Source: Phycisphaerales bacterium
GTDB taxonomy: Bacteria; Planctomycetota; Phycisphaerae; Phycisphaerales; UBA1924
Direction: 5' to 3'
Length of the DNA: 32,483 bases
Assembly (NCBI GenBank): GCA_022843545.1
Contig: JALHNL010000029.1
Coordinates: forward strand, 1 to 32,483
The notes under the pieces are model-generated. The model had not been told where the DNA came from and did not search any database. It saw only the letters and a list, made by a program, of their open reading frames with translations. The translations under genes were made by a program, and so were the position numbers. This document shows, piece after piece, positions 1 through 8,245 of the stretch. Numbering within the stretch: position 1 is the stretch's first letter; the number at the start of each line of letters is the position of its first letter.

Positions 1-61
1 GCAAGCGTGCCCTCGAGAAGCGTCGGAGGACGCTCCGGGGCAACGGCCGGACATTGGCCCG
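1..61. other. window edge, no gene seen
   Basis: No coding region can be supported here. It is the 3' flank of the leftward Cys-rich gene. A small 5-bp stem (GCGTC/GACGC) is visible near 20-33 but has no convincing T-run on the minus strand, so I do not call it a terminator. Confidence 0.4.
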
Positions 62-544
62 CTACACGATGAGCGCGCAGTGCATCCGCACCAGCGACGT
101 CAGTGGTCGGTGAACCGCGTGAGGAGGCTGTCCTCGCTTGGTGACCGGGTCGACAAGTCGGAGCTCGGGCCTATGGGCCCACTCAAGAACCGCCACCAAG
201 ACCTGCGCAGGGAGTTCCAGGCCGGGCTTCTCGACCGAAAGCACCTTCCCGCCGCTCTTGTCGCATGAGCAGTCACGGGGCTGGTCTGACGTGTCGCTCG
301 TTGGCTCGGAGTCGAAGCTCCCGCCATTGCTCACTGGCTTGCCGTGGCAGCACCCGTGGGGCGAGGGCCCGTGGGCCTTTGTCGGGTTTGGAGAAGCTCG
401 CGCGACACCATCTTCCGCGAAGGGCGCTGATTCGCACGCCAGGTTCCCGGCGAGCAGCGAGCGGAAGTTGCAGCAGCAGAACGGGATCGCCACCGTCAGA
501 AGGACGGCGATGAAACTCCGGAACTGGGCACTGCGGAGGATCAT
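62..544 (-). CDS. small Cys-rich exported protein (metal-cluster paralogue 1)
   Basis: About 160 residues if translation starts at the ATG at 544, which directly precedes a short basic stretch and a hydrophobic signal-like helix ending in a CCC triplet. Further cysteines follow (an AC, a GCCHG and a DCSC motif), and the protein ends in HCALIV. The gene at 8246-8701 has the same layout: signal helix, CCC, CC, closely spaced Cys, and the identical last six residues. The gene at 8877-9341 ends in the related VILIV. I therefore infer a family of periplasmic or membrane-attached metal-binding proteins, since the two relatives flank metal efflux operons. No named family is recognised and the function is unknown. 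A longer reading frame extends upstream to 784, but the consensus promoter at 555-583 lies inside it, which favours the short form. Confidence 0.6.
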   Translation of the reverse strand: MILRSAQFRSFIAVLLTVAIPFCCCNFRSLLAGNLACESAPFAEDGVARASPNPTKAHGPSPHGCCHGKPVSNGGSFDSEPTSDTSDQPRDCSCDKSGGKVLSVEKPGLELPAQVLVAVLEWAHRPELRLVDPVTKRGQPPHAVHRPLTSLVRMHCALIV

Positions 545-554
545 ACTCGGGGGG

Positions 555-583
555 AGTATACCCATCGCCCATGTGCTTGTCAA
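555..583 (-). promoter_or_regulatory. near-consensus sigma70 promoter
   Basis: On the minus strand TTGACA (578-583) is separated by exactly 17 bp from TATACT (555-560). The ATG of the Cys-rich gene at 544 lies 10 bases beyond the -10 box, so transcription would begin only a few bases before the start codon. This predicts a leaderless or very short-leader mRNA. Confidence 0.65.
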
Positions 584-921
584 ATGCACTGCCGATGCCG
601 ACTCCGGTCTGCTGTCCGATAACGTGGAGTCGATTCGAACGCGGATGGTCTTGGCCGATTCGGCCTTCCGGGCTTCAAAGGCCACAAGCAGAAGACGCGT
701 TTCTGCCAGAGCGCCTCGTCCGCTCCTTGTGTGTGGCTCCGAGATAGGGGTCGATGGACCGGAACAACCATGGTCGCAAGTCAACCTAACTTCTCTTCAA
801 ATTGCTGCCGTCCGTGATCGAGAACCGGTTCGAGAGGGTTTTGGATACGGAGCGGCATGGAGGGCGTGCCTCCCGCGAAGTGGCAGCAGAGCGGTTTGAG
901 CAGCGAAGAAGAGGTGAAGGC
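584..921. other. intergenic region between divergent genes
   Basis: Frames on both strands are open here because of high GC, but none has a recognisable protein, a good ribosome site or a family match. I read it as upstream DNA of the Cys-rich gene (left) and the glycosyltransferase pair (right). A tRNA-like GTTCGAATC string near 630 does not form a T stem. Confidence 0.4.
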
Positions 922-1545
922 ATGATCCCGAAGGTCATCTACACGGCCGACTTGTCCGATTCCCCTGATCGTCAGCGGCTTGCTGCGTGGAAGCACGCGT
1001 GGCAGACGCTGCACCCCGAGTGGGACGTCGTCACGTTCACGCCGGAGACCAGGCCGCCGATCCTGAACCACGATCAGTGGCAGCAGACGCTGGACCTCAG
1101 CGAGCCCGCGGCGTCGGCGGCGCGGCTGAACCTTCTGCGCTACGAAGTGCTGGCCCGCGAAGGCGGCGTGTTCGTCGATCCCGATCGCCTGCCGCTGCGC
1201 CCGCTCGATGAACTCGTCGCTGGGGTCGGCGCGTTCTGTTCCACGATCGCCAGCCATGGCGCGAGCCGCCCGCACATGCTCTCGCCGTCGGTGCTAGGCG
1301 CGACGCGGAACCATCCGATGCTCTGGCATGCGATCCGCGACCTGCCGCACTCCGTGCTGGTCTATCGCGGCGTGTGGGACCAGAGCGGCCCGGGGTTCCT
1401 CACCCGTGTGGTCCGCGACCACGGGCACTTCCGTGACGTGGTGCCGTTCCACTGGGTTATGTTCGAGCAGGGCGAAGAACCCGCCAAGGCCCACGGTGGC
1501 GCGTTCGGGTTCGTGACCGGCAAGACGGCGGAGGTCGCGGCTTGA
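922..1545 (+). CDS. DXD-type glycosyltransferase (GT32-like), first of pair
   Basis: About 207 residues. The protein opens with IPKVIYTADL, the usual beta-strand start of capsular or mannosyltransferase-like enzymes with the sugar-binding DXD region (Gly_transf_sug). It carries a helix RLNLLRYEVLAREGG followed by VFVDPD, the DXD metal/nucleotide-sugar site, here as D-P-D. The ATG at 922 is preferred over a more upstream start at 802 because homology starts at MIPKVIY and GAGGTGAAGG lies just before it. It would transfer a sugar from a nucleotide donor to an unknown acceptor in the cytoplasm. Its stop overlaps the TTG start of the next gene by four bases, so the two are probably co-translated. 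The acceptor and pathway cannot be told. Confidence 0.7.
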   Translation: MIPKVIYTADLSDSPDRQRLAAWKHAWQTLHPEWDVVTFTPETRPPILNHDQWQQTLDLSEPAASAARLNLLRYEVLAREGGVFVDPDRLPLRPLDELVAGVGAFCSTIASHGASRPHMLSPSVLGATRNHPMLWHAIRDLPHSVLVYRGVWDQSGPGFLTRVVRDHGHFRDVVPFHWVMFEQGEEPAKAHGGAFGFVTGKTAEVAA

Positions 1546-2216
1546 GCACTACCGCAACCCCGATCCCGCGGGTCCTGCACCAGATCTGGCTGGGCAAGGG
1601 TGAGATGCCCCTGCACCAGCGGCGCTGGCGTCGCCGCTTCGCCGAGATGAACCCGCACTGGGAGATGCGGCTGTGGACCGATGACAACCTGCCGCCGATC
1701 CTCAACCGCAACGCCTGGGCGGCGTGCGGCAACGTCGGAGGCACGCCCGGTTGCGTGATGCGCTCGGACATCCTGCGCCTGGAACTCCTGGCCCGCTTCG
1801 GCGGCGTCTACCTCGACACCGACGTGAAGCCCATCCGTCCGCTCGATGAGATGTGCCCGCCCGAGATCCGGGCGTGGGCCGCATGCGAGCAACTCGACAT
1901 CGTCTCCAACGCGGCGATGGGATTTCCGCCCAATCACCCGGCCATGTGGCACGCGGTGGCGATGATCGAAGAGTCGTTCTTCGAGCGGCGGTACGTCGGC
2001 GATCAGGCCGGGCCGGGGTTGATTGCTCGGGTGATCACCCAGTACGACGACGTGGCTTTCTACCCGCCCGCGTACTTCCACCCGACAGTCGGGGAGTCGA
2101 AGTCTAATCCGGACGCGAAAGGGTTCCTTTTGGGCGCGCACCTGTTCGCCGGCACCTGGGTTGAGGAAAACCGTCCCCGACACAATCGGCTGTGGCTTGC
2201 GAACGCCGGTCACTGA
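1542..2216 (+). CDS. DXD-type glycosyltransferase (GT32-like), second of pair
   Basis: About 224 residues, clearly paralogous to its upstream neighbour. It begins IPRVLHQIWLGKG, has WEMRLWTDDNLP, the SDILRLELLARFGG helix and the classical VYLDTDV DXD motif, then NAAMGF and NHPAMWHAV blocks. These are hallmarks of the Gly_transf_sug/GT32 fold. The start is a TTG inside the overlap TTGA with the upstream stop, which suggests translational coupling. It ends convergently with the leftward OB-like gene, overlapping it by seven bases (2210-2216), so no terminator fits between them. Role in surface polysaccharide or glycan modification is likely from the family; the specific sugar is unknown. Confidence 0.8.
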   Translation: MSTTATPIPRVLHQIWLGKGEMPLHQRRWRRRFAEMNPHWEMRLWTDDNLPPILNRNAWAACGNVGGTPGCVMRSDILRLELLARFGGVYLDTDVKPIRPLDEMCPPEIRAWAACEQLDIVSNAAMGFPPNHPAMWHAVAMIEESFFERRYVGDQAGPGLIARVITQYDDVAFYPPAYFHPTVGESKSNPDAKGFLLGAHLFAGTWVEENRPRHNRLWLANAGH

Positions 2217-3181
2217 GCAGGATGGACCGCCGTCGCGTTGATTACCACCGCCTTGCCATCCGCCGACACGACTTTGCCGACCACGACCATCTCGGAAAGT
2301 TCCTTCAGTCCGCGGCGGCCCTTCATGTCTGTGCGGAGGATCTGCCCCTTCGCGTCCACGACCTGCACCGTGACGGAGTTGGCAAGGATGTCCTCCTTGG
2401 TCTCGCAGCAGTAGTCCCAAGGCTTGGAGCACTTGTCGTCGGGATTCTCGTTGCAGGCCTTGAGGCCGCGGCCCATGAGCGTGAAGACCGCGCGGCCCGC
2501 GACGAACGGTTCCTTGCTGCCGCCGATGCGCCCGCGCAGCACAACCTCGTCTCCCGCCTTGAGCGTCTCAGCCTTGCGGGCCTCCGACACGTCCTTGGCG
2601 TTCTCCGGCTGCTTGTCAACGAAGAAGCCATTCGGCAGCGGGGCCTTGGGAACGTGCATCGACACCACGGTCAGCACCAGCGCATCGGTGCCGTTGGCGG
2701 TCTCGACCTTGCCAGTCACAAAAACTTCCGCACCCGGCTTGAGCCCGTGCTCGCCGTTGAGCCCCGCCCGCAGCGGCTTGCCGTTTGCGCCGACGATCTG
2801 CACCGTCGCTCGCCCTTCCGCCGGAATGTCGCAGGCGGTCTCGGGCAACTTGTCCGAGGGCGGGCAGCAGCCCTTGCGCGTGGACTCGTCCACCAGCGTG
2901 AACATCGAGCGGTTCTCGACGAATGCGTCCTTCGACATCGCCACGTTGCCGCGCACGGTGATCGTCTCGCCGACCTTCGCGGCCTTCATCGCGGCGGTGA
3001 TCTCCAACGCACCAGCGGGGAGTTCGGGCTTGATGAGCGTCTTCACGTCTGCCACGTTCTTGACTTGCGCCATCGCCGCCGTGGGCGTCAGCATGCCCAG
3101 CCCCGTCGCGCCGGCGATCAGCATCGCGGCCAGCGTCATTGCCTTGATCGAACCCGTCATCCGCTTCATTGACTTCTGCAT
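2210..3181 (-). CDS. secreted protein with two OB-like repeats
   Basis: 323 residues. A long basic and hydrophobic N-terminus (residues 1-38, ending near AAMA) is a signal peptide. The mature part consists of two similar halves, about 68-176 and 206-319. Each has a GETITVRG / GDEVVLRG strand, a block of AF or PFV followed by FTL, a Cys-containing loop (C104, C105, C116; C242, C250, C257, C258), a VQIVGANGK / VQVVDAKGQ strand, and a closing EVFVTGKV / MVVVGKVV strand. This pattern resembles OB-fold, NirD/YgiW-like export proteins. An AAGGAG ribosome site eight bases ahead fixes the start. It is last in the leftward ABC export operon. The Cys loops may bind metal or form disulfides. No precise family is recognised; periplasmic location is inferred. 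Confidence 0.7.
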   Translation of the reverse strand: MQKSMKRMTGSIKAMTLAAMLIAGATGLGMLTPTAAMAQVKNVADVKTLIKPELPAGALEITAAMKAAKVGETITVRGNVAMSKDAFVENRSMFTLVDESTRKGCCPPSDKLPETACDIPAEGRATVQIVGANGKPLRAGLNGEHGLKPGAEVFVTGKVETANGTDALVLTVVSMHVPKAPLPNGFFVDKQPENAKDVSEARKAETLKAGDEVVLRGRIGGSKEPFVAGRAVFTLMGRGLKACNENPDDKCSKPWDYCCETKEDILANSVTVQVVDAKGQILRTDMKGRRGLKELSEMVVVGKVVSADGKAVVINATAVHPAQ

Positions 3182-3256
3182 CTCGAAACTCCTTGCATGA
3201 AACTTTAGAACTTAGACGCTCAGCGACGCAAACCGTTCCATCGCTGATGTACTTCA

Positions 3257-4540
3257 TCACACCGCCTTGAGCGCGACGGGGATCGTCGGCTTCAGGCACC
3301 GAATCGCCGGGGGCAACGCGCCTACGACGCCCAGGGCGAGGCCCGTGAGCAAACCTAACCCGATCACCGTCTCGTCGATCATCAACCCAAACGCCCCCAT
3401 CGAGAACCGCACAGCGAGCCCGTCGAGCAGGAACACCCCGATCGCGCACGCGATCAGACCGCCCGCCGCCGTTGCCAGCGTCGATTCCTGGATCATCGAC
3501 CACACGATGACCAGCCGCCGATAGCCGATGGATTGCAGCGTCCCAAGTTCGCGGATGCGCGAGGCGAACGCGGCGTACATCGTGTTCAGCCCGCCGAACA
3601 GCCCGCCCACGGCGATCAGCCCCGCCGTCACCCACGCGACGATCTTGATGGGCCCGAAGAAGTTGGCGAGTTTGCCGTAGTACTCGCGCTCGGTCATGGG
3701 CACGAGTTCCAGGTCAGGCCGCGTCTTGGCGAAGGCCGCGACATCCTCGAACTCGGCTCCCTCGCCTGTCGCCTCGTTGTACGGGTCGAGCGTGAGGACC
3801 ACGCACGAGATCGTGTCGCGCTTGGTCGCCGTCATCAGGTCCGCCAGCGGCAGCCACACCTCGGCCTCGACGACGGTGCCGGGGGCGCTGAAGCGCCCGA
3901 CGATGGTCCACGGGCGGCCGTCGAGCGTGAGCGACTTGCCGACGGCGACCTCGCTCTCGCTCACGTCCAGCACCGTCGCGGCCATGCGGCCGACCATCAT
4001 CTCATCGGCCCCGTTCACGGGCCAGCGGCCCTGCGTGAGCGACACGGACTCATGGACGAGGGCCGCGGCGGGCGTGACGCCGCGCAGCATGACCTGGCGG
4101 TGATTCGCCTTGCTCGCGGGCGCCGCGCCGGGCATGTCCATCCCCATCGCCGCGTGGGCCGCGCGTGCGGCGTCGGCGGCGGTCGCGTGGTCCTTCGTGG
4201 CCGCGTCCGCGCCGACGCCGATGGGGAGCATGACGTGGACCTCCGCCGACACATACGCCACGCCCGCGCGGGTGCGCACGCCCGCGACGCTGGCCGCGAT
4301 CACCCCCGGCGTCGCCAGCGGGATCTCGGATCGCTCGACGCTCTCCTCGCTCCCCGCGCCCAGGAGGATGATGTTGTGCTCTCCGCCAGTGGCGCGGAGC
4401 GCCTGGCTCATGCCGCGTACAAACCCGCCCGCGACCAAGATGAGCAGCACCACCATCGCCGCCCCGGCGACAGAAAGAAGCAGCCGCGAGGGTGAACGAC
4501 CCAGGTTGCGGACGGCATACTCGAAAGGAAGGAGTCTCAT
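3257..4540 (-). CDS. FtsX/MacB-type ABC permease with Met/His insert
   Basis: About 427 residues. One N-terminal membrane helix (residues 20-40) is followed by a large extracytoplasmic domain and three C-terminal helices (about 300-420) with the FtsX signature region RELGTLQSIGYRR. It is the second permease of the operon, starting 11 bases after the stop of the first. I choose ATG 4540 over the GTG at 4570 because FEYAVRNLGRSPSR is the usual family beginning and the longer form overlaps the upstream gene. The extracytoplasmic domain holds an insert rich in Met and His (H118, H129, M132, M134, M136, H147). A methionine/histidine cluster of this type could bind Cu(I) or Ag(I), but this is inference. 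It should pair with the neighbouring permease around the shared ATPase. Confidence 0.85.
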   Translation of the reverse strand: MRLLPFEYAVRNLGRSPSRLLLSVAGAAMVVLLILVAGGFVRGMSQALRATGGEHNIILLGAGSEESVERSEIPLATPGVIAASVAGVRTRAGVAYVSAEVHVMLPIGVGADAATKDHATAADAARAAHAAMGMDMPGAAPASKANHRQVMLRGVTPAAALVHESVSLTQGRWPVNGADEMMVGRMAATVLDVSESEVAVGKSLTLDGRPWTIVGRFSAPGTVVEAEVWLPLADLMTATKRDTISCVVLTLDPYNEATGEGAEFEDVAAFAKTRPDLELVPMTEREYYGKLANFFGPIKIVAWVTAGLIAVGGLFGGLNTMYAAFASRIRELGTLQSIGYRRLVIVWSMIQESTLATAAGGLIACAIGVFLLDGLAVRFSMGAFGLMIDETVIGLGLLTGLALGVVGALPPAIRCLKPTIPVALKAV

Positions 4541-4551
4541 GAAGTTCTCAC

Positions 4552-5715
4552 TCAAACAGCCCTGAAGCACGACGCAATCTCACGCCTTCCCGCCCGCCAC
4601 GCGGGGACAAGCCCAGCGACGATGCCCACGCCCGCCGAGATGATGAGGCCCCAGCCCAGCACGCTCCACGAGGCGCTCACGCTGACGGACAGACCTTCCT
4701 GCGAGAGGCTGAAGTTGCCGAAGTGGACGATGGCCAGGGCAATGCCCGTGCCCAGCGCGCCCCCGAGCAGGCCGATGAGCATGCCTTCGCTGACGATCAG
4801 ACGGGCGATGAGTCCGGAGCGAAAGCCGAGGGTCTGCAGCACGGCGTGCTCTTTGATGCGGTCTTGCACGCTGAGCACGATGGCGTTGGCGACCAGCGCG
4901 AGCACCGCCGCGAGGCAGCCCCAGCCCAGCCACTGGGTGAACTTCACGATCTCCACTATGTCGGCTCCGGCTTGAGCGACGAAGGCCTTTTCGGGACGCG
5001 TGGTTGTTGGGTCGGCCTCGATGCGGAACTGCTCGTCGATGGCGGCGGCGACGGTCTCCATCTTGGCGGGATCGTCGACGCGGACGGTGAACTGCGTCAC
5101 GCTGCCCAGCCCGCCGCCCTTGCTGGCCGACTGCTGGAGGAAGTCGAGGTGGACATAGGCAACGTTCTGATCCTGCGGCTCGGGGGAGCGGATGATGCCC
5201 GCTACGGTGACCGTCACACCGGAAGAGTCAAAGGACTGACCGACCTTGAAGCCGCGCCGGGCGGCGAGCGTCTCGCCAACCAAGGCCGCGTCTGAACGCT
5301 TCTGCCAGTCGTCAACCGACCCCGCGATGACTTGCCACTTGTTCGCCCAGCCCTTGGGCCCAACAAGGTCCTCTCGGGGCACGCCCCGGAAGGTGATGAC
5401 ATCCAGAGAAGCCCGGCAGTTGTTGACGACGATCTTGACTGGCACCGCACTAGCCACGCCGGGAATCTTCTCGATGCGATCGACGTAGAACTGCGGCAGG
5501 CGGCTGGTCGCTGGGCAGAAGCGGTTCTCGCGATAGACAACCAGCGTCGTGTCGTCCGCGGCGGCCTGCGTGGTCTGCCGCACGCCTTCCTGGAGCGTCT
5601 GCACCGCGATGAACAGGAACATCGCGATGCTGACACCGGCGAGCGTGAGGATGCTGCGGACGCGGTGCCGCCAGAGTTGCTTGAAGACCACGGGCATGAA
5701 CTTGGGAGCGATCAT
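4552..5715 (-). CDS. FtsX/MacB-type ABC permease
   Basis: 387 residues. Starts with the typical PVVFKQLWRHRVRSILTLAGVSIAMFLFI membrane entry segment (a single helix near 20-40), then a periplasmic MacB-like core, then three helices near 265-380 with the conserved block DRIKEHAVLQTLGFR. The ribosome site AGGAGG lies eight bases before the ATG, inside the end of the ATPase gene, and only three bases separate the genes. It differs considerably from the other permease at 3257-4540, so the transporter is probably a heterodimer of permeases. By family, such MacB/LolCDE-like machines extrude or extract substrates from the membrane or periplasm by mechanotransmission; the substrate is unknown. Confidence 0.87.
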   Translation of the reverse strand: MIAPKFMPVVFKQLWRHRVRSILTLAGVSIAMFLFIAVQTLQEGVRQTTQAAADDTTLVVYRENRFCPATSRLPQFYVDRIEKIPGVASAVPVKIVVNNCRASLDVITFRGVPREDLVGPKGWANKWQVIAGSVDDWQKRSDAALVGETLAARRGFKVGQSFDSSGVTVTVAGIIRSPEPQDQNVAYVHLDFLQQSASKGGGLGSVTQFTVRVDDPAKMETVAAAIDEQFRIEADPTTTRPEKAFVAQAGADIVEIVKFTQWLGWGCLAAVLALVANAIVLSVQDRIKEHAVLQTLGFRSGLIARLIVSEGMLIGLLGGALGTGIALAIVHFGNFSLSQEGLSVSVSASWSVLGWGLIISAGVGIVAGLVPAWRAGRREIASCFRAV

Positions 5716-5718
5716 GGC

Positions 5719-6480
5719 TCAGGCCTCCTGCGCTACAAGGGGTGAACGTCGGGCGGCGAGCTGGTCGGCTTCGACCAGCCGCCCCTTCTCCAGATGCAGC
5801 GTCCGCTTGGCGTACGCCGCGCTCTTGGCGTCGTGGGTGACGATGATGAGGGTCTTGCCCAGGTCCTCGCAGAGCCGCGTCATCAGGTCCATGATGGCCT
5901 GAGCAGACTCCTGATCGAGGTCGCCGGTAGGTTCGTCGCCGACGATGATCGTGGGGTCAGTGACGATCGCGCGGGCGATGGCGACGCGCTGCTCTTGACC
6001 ACCGGAGAGTTGACGCGGGTAGTGGTCGTGGCGGTCGGCGATGCCGACGAGCTGCAGGGCGGTCTGCACTTTCTCGTGGCGATCGCGGGCGGACATGCGG
6101 TGGAGCAGCAGCGGCAGCTCGACGTTCTCGTAGGCCGTGAGCACCGGTACGAGGTTGTAGAGCTGGAAGACGTAGCCAACGTGCGTGCTCCGCCAGTCGG
6201 CGAGCTTGGACCGCGAAAGCGTGGCGATATCGGTGCCGCCGATGATCAGTTGCCCGCCGCTCGGGCGGTCGATGCCGGCGATGAGGTTGAGCAGCGTGGT
6301 CTTGCCGCTGCCCGAGGGACCCATGAGCGCGAGGAAGTCGCCCGACGGCACGTCGAGGTCGAGCTCCTGGAGCGGGGTGATGGTGTTGTCGCCCTTCTTG
6401 TACGTCTTCGTCAGCCGCCGACACTGGATCAGTGCGGGGGCACCGGATGAAAGACGTTGGTGAGTGTCGTTCGTGGTCAT
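5719..6480 (-). CDS. LolD/MacB-type ABC ATPase
   Basis: 253 residues, the normal size for a stand-alone ATPase of this group. Walker A GPSGSGKT is at 54-61, the Q-loop at about 106 (YVFQLYN), the signature LSGGQEQ at 158-164, Walker B IIVGDEP at 178-184, the D-loop TGDLD just after, and the H-loop VTHD near 216. The QLYNLVPVLTAYENVELPL block is characteristic of the LolD/MacB/FtsE type. It powers the two permeases encoded immediately downstream and probably acts with the HlyD-type adaptor encoded upstream. The first 18 residues are an extra tail. A short gap of 54 bases separates it from the adaptor gene. Confidence 0.93.
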   Translation of the reverse strand: MTTNDTHQRLSSGAPALIQCRRLTKTYKKGDNTITPLQELDLDVPSGDFLALMGPSGSGKTTLLNLIAGIDRPSGGQLIIGGTDIATLSRSKLADWRSTHVGYVFQLYNLVPVLTAYENVELPLLLHRMSARDRHEKVQTALQLVGIADRHDHYPRQLSGGQEQRVAIARAIVTDPTIIVGDEPTGDLDQESAQAIMDLMTRLCEDLGKTLIIVTHDAKSAAYAKRTLHLEKGRLVEADQLAARRSPLVAQEA

Positions 6481-6534
6481 GGTGGCTCTCGATTGAGCGG
6501 CGAGTTTGCCGAGGAGTGCTTCAGGTTTGCGGGG

Positions 6535-8097
6535 TTACGGGGTTGGACGGCTTGTCTCGGACGCGGCGGTCGTTCGCTCGCCCAGGAGTCTGAGTGGTGT
6601 GCCGTCTCGAATCGCGGGCGAGGCGGGCGGATCGAGAATGACGCGGTCGGTGAGACGGAGCCCGCTCGTTACCGCGATGAATCCCTCGTCAGACGACGGC
6701 GTCGTGGTAATGTCACGGAGACGGGCGACAGGGCTGCCGCCGCCGGTATCGACAATCCACACTTGCCCCTTGCCCTCACCCGTCGAAGTCACAGATGGAG
6801 CCGGGACCAGGAGGACCATACCGGAGCCTCCCGAGGCGTCAGAAGAGCCGCCGCTACTCACGCCGCTTCGACGGCTCTGGCTCGTCGAGGACGGCCCGTG
6901 GAGCTTGACGCGGGTGAGCATCTCGGGCTTGAGCACGGGCGAAGGCGCGTCGAGCGACACCTTGAACTGGACCGTGTTCCGCTGGATGTTCGCCTCGTGA
7001 ACGACGCGAGAGACAACGCCGGTGAAGGTCTGGTCGGCGATGGCCTCCGTGCTCACAACCGCTCTCGTGCCGACGCCGACCTTGGCTGCATCGGCGAGCG
7101 GCACGTCGACGCGGACTTGCAGCTTGCTCGGGTCATACACGCGGAGCACGGTGCCCGCCATGCCGCCGCCCGATGAACCTTCTCCGCCCTTGCTGCCCAT
7201 GCTGATCCGCGAGCCGGGCTCGACGAGGCGGGCGAGCACGATGCCCGTCACCGGCGAACGAATTTCCATCCGAGAGAGCTTGAGGAGCGACTCGTCCTTT
7301 GTGATCAATGCGGCACCGCGGGCCGCTTCGGCCTGGGCCAAGGCTGCTCTCGCCTCATTGATCATCTTCTCCGCAGTTGTAACCTTGGCTTCGAGCCCAT
7401 CGAGGCGTATTTCCATGCGTCGGTAGTCGCCGGCGCTCACACCGCCGGCGTCGACGAGGTCACGCTTTCGGGTCACCTGATCCCGAAGCTCCTCCGCCGC
7501 GATCCGTTCGACCGCGACCTGCGATTCAGCCGTCGCGAGCGCCGCCCGGGCTCGTTCCACATCCGAGGTGCGTTGAGCGATGACCGCTTCAGCGGAGCGC
7601 AATTGCAGCTTCGCATCGTCGTCGATCAACTTCACGACGACCTGCCCAGTCTCGACCGGCGCACCTTCGAGCACGAGCACTTCCCTGACGACTCCCTCCG
7701 CGAGCGCTGGCACGCTCACCGCGAACGGAGAGGGTTCGATCCAGCCTGGGGCCTGAACCACGACGGGACCGAGCGGGGCGCTTTCGGTGACTCGACCGTC
7801 CGCTGGTGATTCCGTCGTCGCGGCGCTTGTCGGCGCGGCGCTTGTGTTGCCCTTGGGAATCGCAGCCGCCACATGCACCGTCAGACGCGGCCGGAAGGTG
7901 TCACGGGCGGCGAAAGCGAGGATGCCCGCCGTGGCCAGCAGTACCGCCGAGGGCACGAGAAGACGTGTGGCCCACCGCGCTCGCGGCCGAGGAACGACTG
8001 CCGATCCGCTCGACGCATCGTGCGTTGCAAAGTTATTCGATTGTGTCGCTTGCGGGGCTCTTCGGAGTGCCCGCAGATCAGTCTGCGTCGAGTTCAT
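6535..8097 (-). CDS. HlyD/MacA-type periplasmic adaptor
   Basis: About 520 residues from ATG 8097, which has AGGGA eight bases upstream; a more upstream ATG at 8163 has no ribosome site. A cytoplasmic tail of about 40 residues precedes one membrane helix (LLVPSAVLLATAGILAFAA). Next come the first lipoyl half (VSVPALAEGVVREVLVLEGAPV), a long alpha hairpin rich in Ala/Glu/Arg, the second lipoyl half (MEIRSPVTGIVLARLVEPGSRI), a beta-barrel, and a membrane-proximal domain interrupted by low-complexity Ser/Gly tracts. It would bridge the inner-membrane ABC complex to an outer-membrane channel, possibly the CzcC-like protein encoded on the other arm. Length and the Ser/Gly tracts are larger than usual for MacA. 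Confidence 0.85.
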   Translation of the reverse strand: MNSTQTDLRALRRAPQATQSNNFATHDASSGSAVVPRPRARWATRLLVPSAVLLATAGILAFAARDTFRPRLTVHVAAAIPKGNTSAAPTSAATTESPADGRVTESAPLGPVVVQAPGWIEPSPFAVSVPALAEGVVREVLVLEGAPVETGQVVVKLIDDDAKLQLRSAEAVIAQRTSDVERARAALATAESQVAVERIAAEELRDQVTRKRDLVDAGGVSAGDYRRMEIRLDGLEAKVTTAEKMINEARAALAQAEAARGAALITKDESLLKLSRMEIRSPVTGIVLARLVEPGSRISMGSKGGEGSSGGGMAGTVLRVYDPSKLQVRVDVPLADAAKVGVGTRAVVSTEAIADQTFTGVVSRVVHEANIQRNTVQFKVSLDAPSPVLKPEMLTRVKLHGPSSTSQSRRSGVSSGGSSDASGGSGMVLLVPAPSVTSTGEGKGQVWIVDTGGGSPVARLRDITTTPSSDEGFIAVTSGLRLTDRVILDPPASPAIRDGTPLRLLGERTTAASETSRPTP

Positions 8098-8245
8098 TTT
8101 GGGATCCCTGAAAGGCACCGATCTGGTGACGACCACAGCGCGAGACTGTTGGCCGACAGCCAACTCACGCGGCCAGCGGCCGCATGAGCACGGACTTCAC
8201 GGACGCGTCCTGCCTCGGGGAGGAGCGTCCGTTTTCAGGGTTGAG

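Noticed and set aside
620-650. tRNA-like GTTCGAATC string
   Set aside because: The flanking bases do not form a 5-bp T stem and no acceptor or anticodon arm can be folded.
138-899. 253-codon plus-strand frame over the first Cys-rich gene
   Set aside because: The minus strand carries the paralogous Cys pattern and a consensus promoter; the plus frame has no features.
8201-8236. GGACGC...GCGTCC hairpin followed by GTTTTC as a terminator
   Set aside because: The T-run is on the plus strand while the genes on both sides run leftwards; it would only stop antisense transcription.
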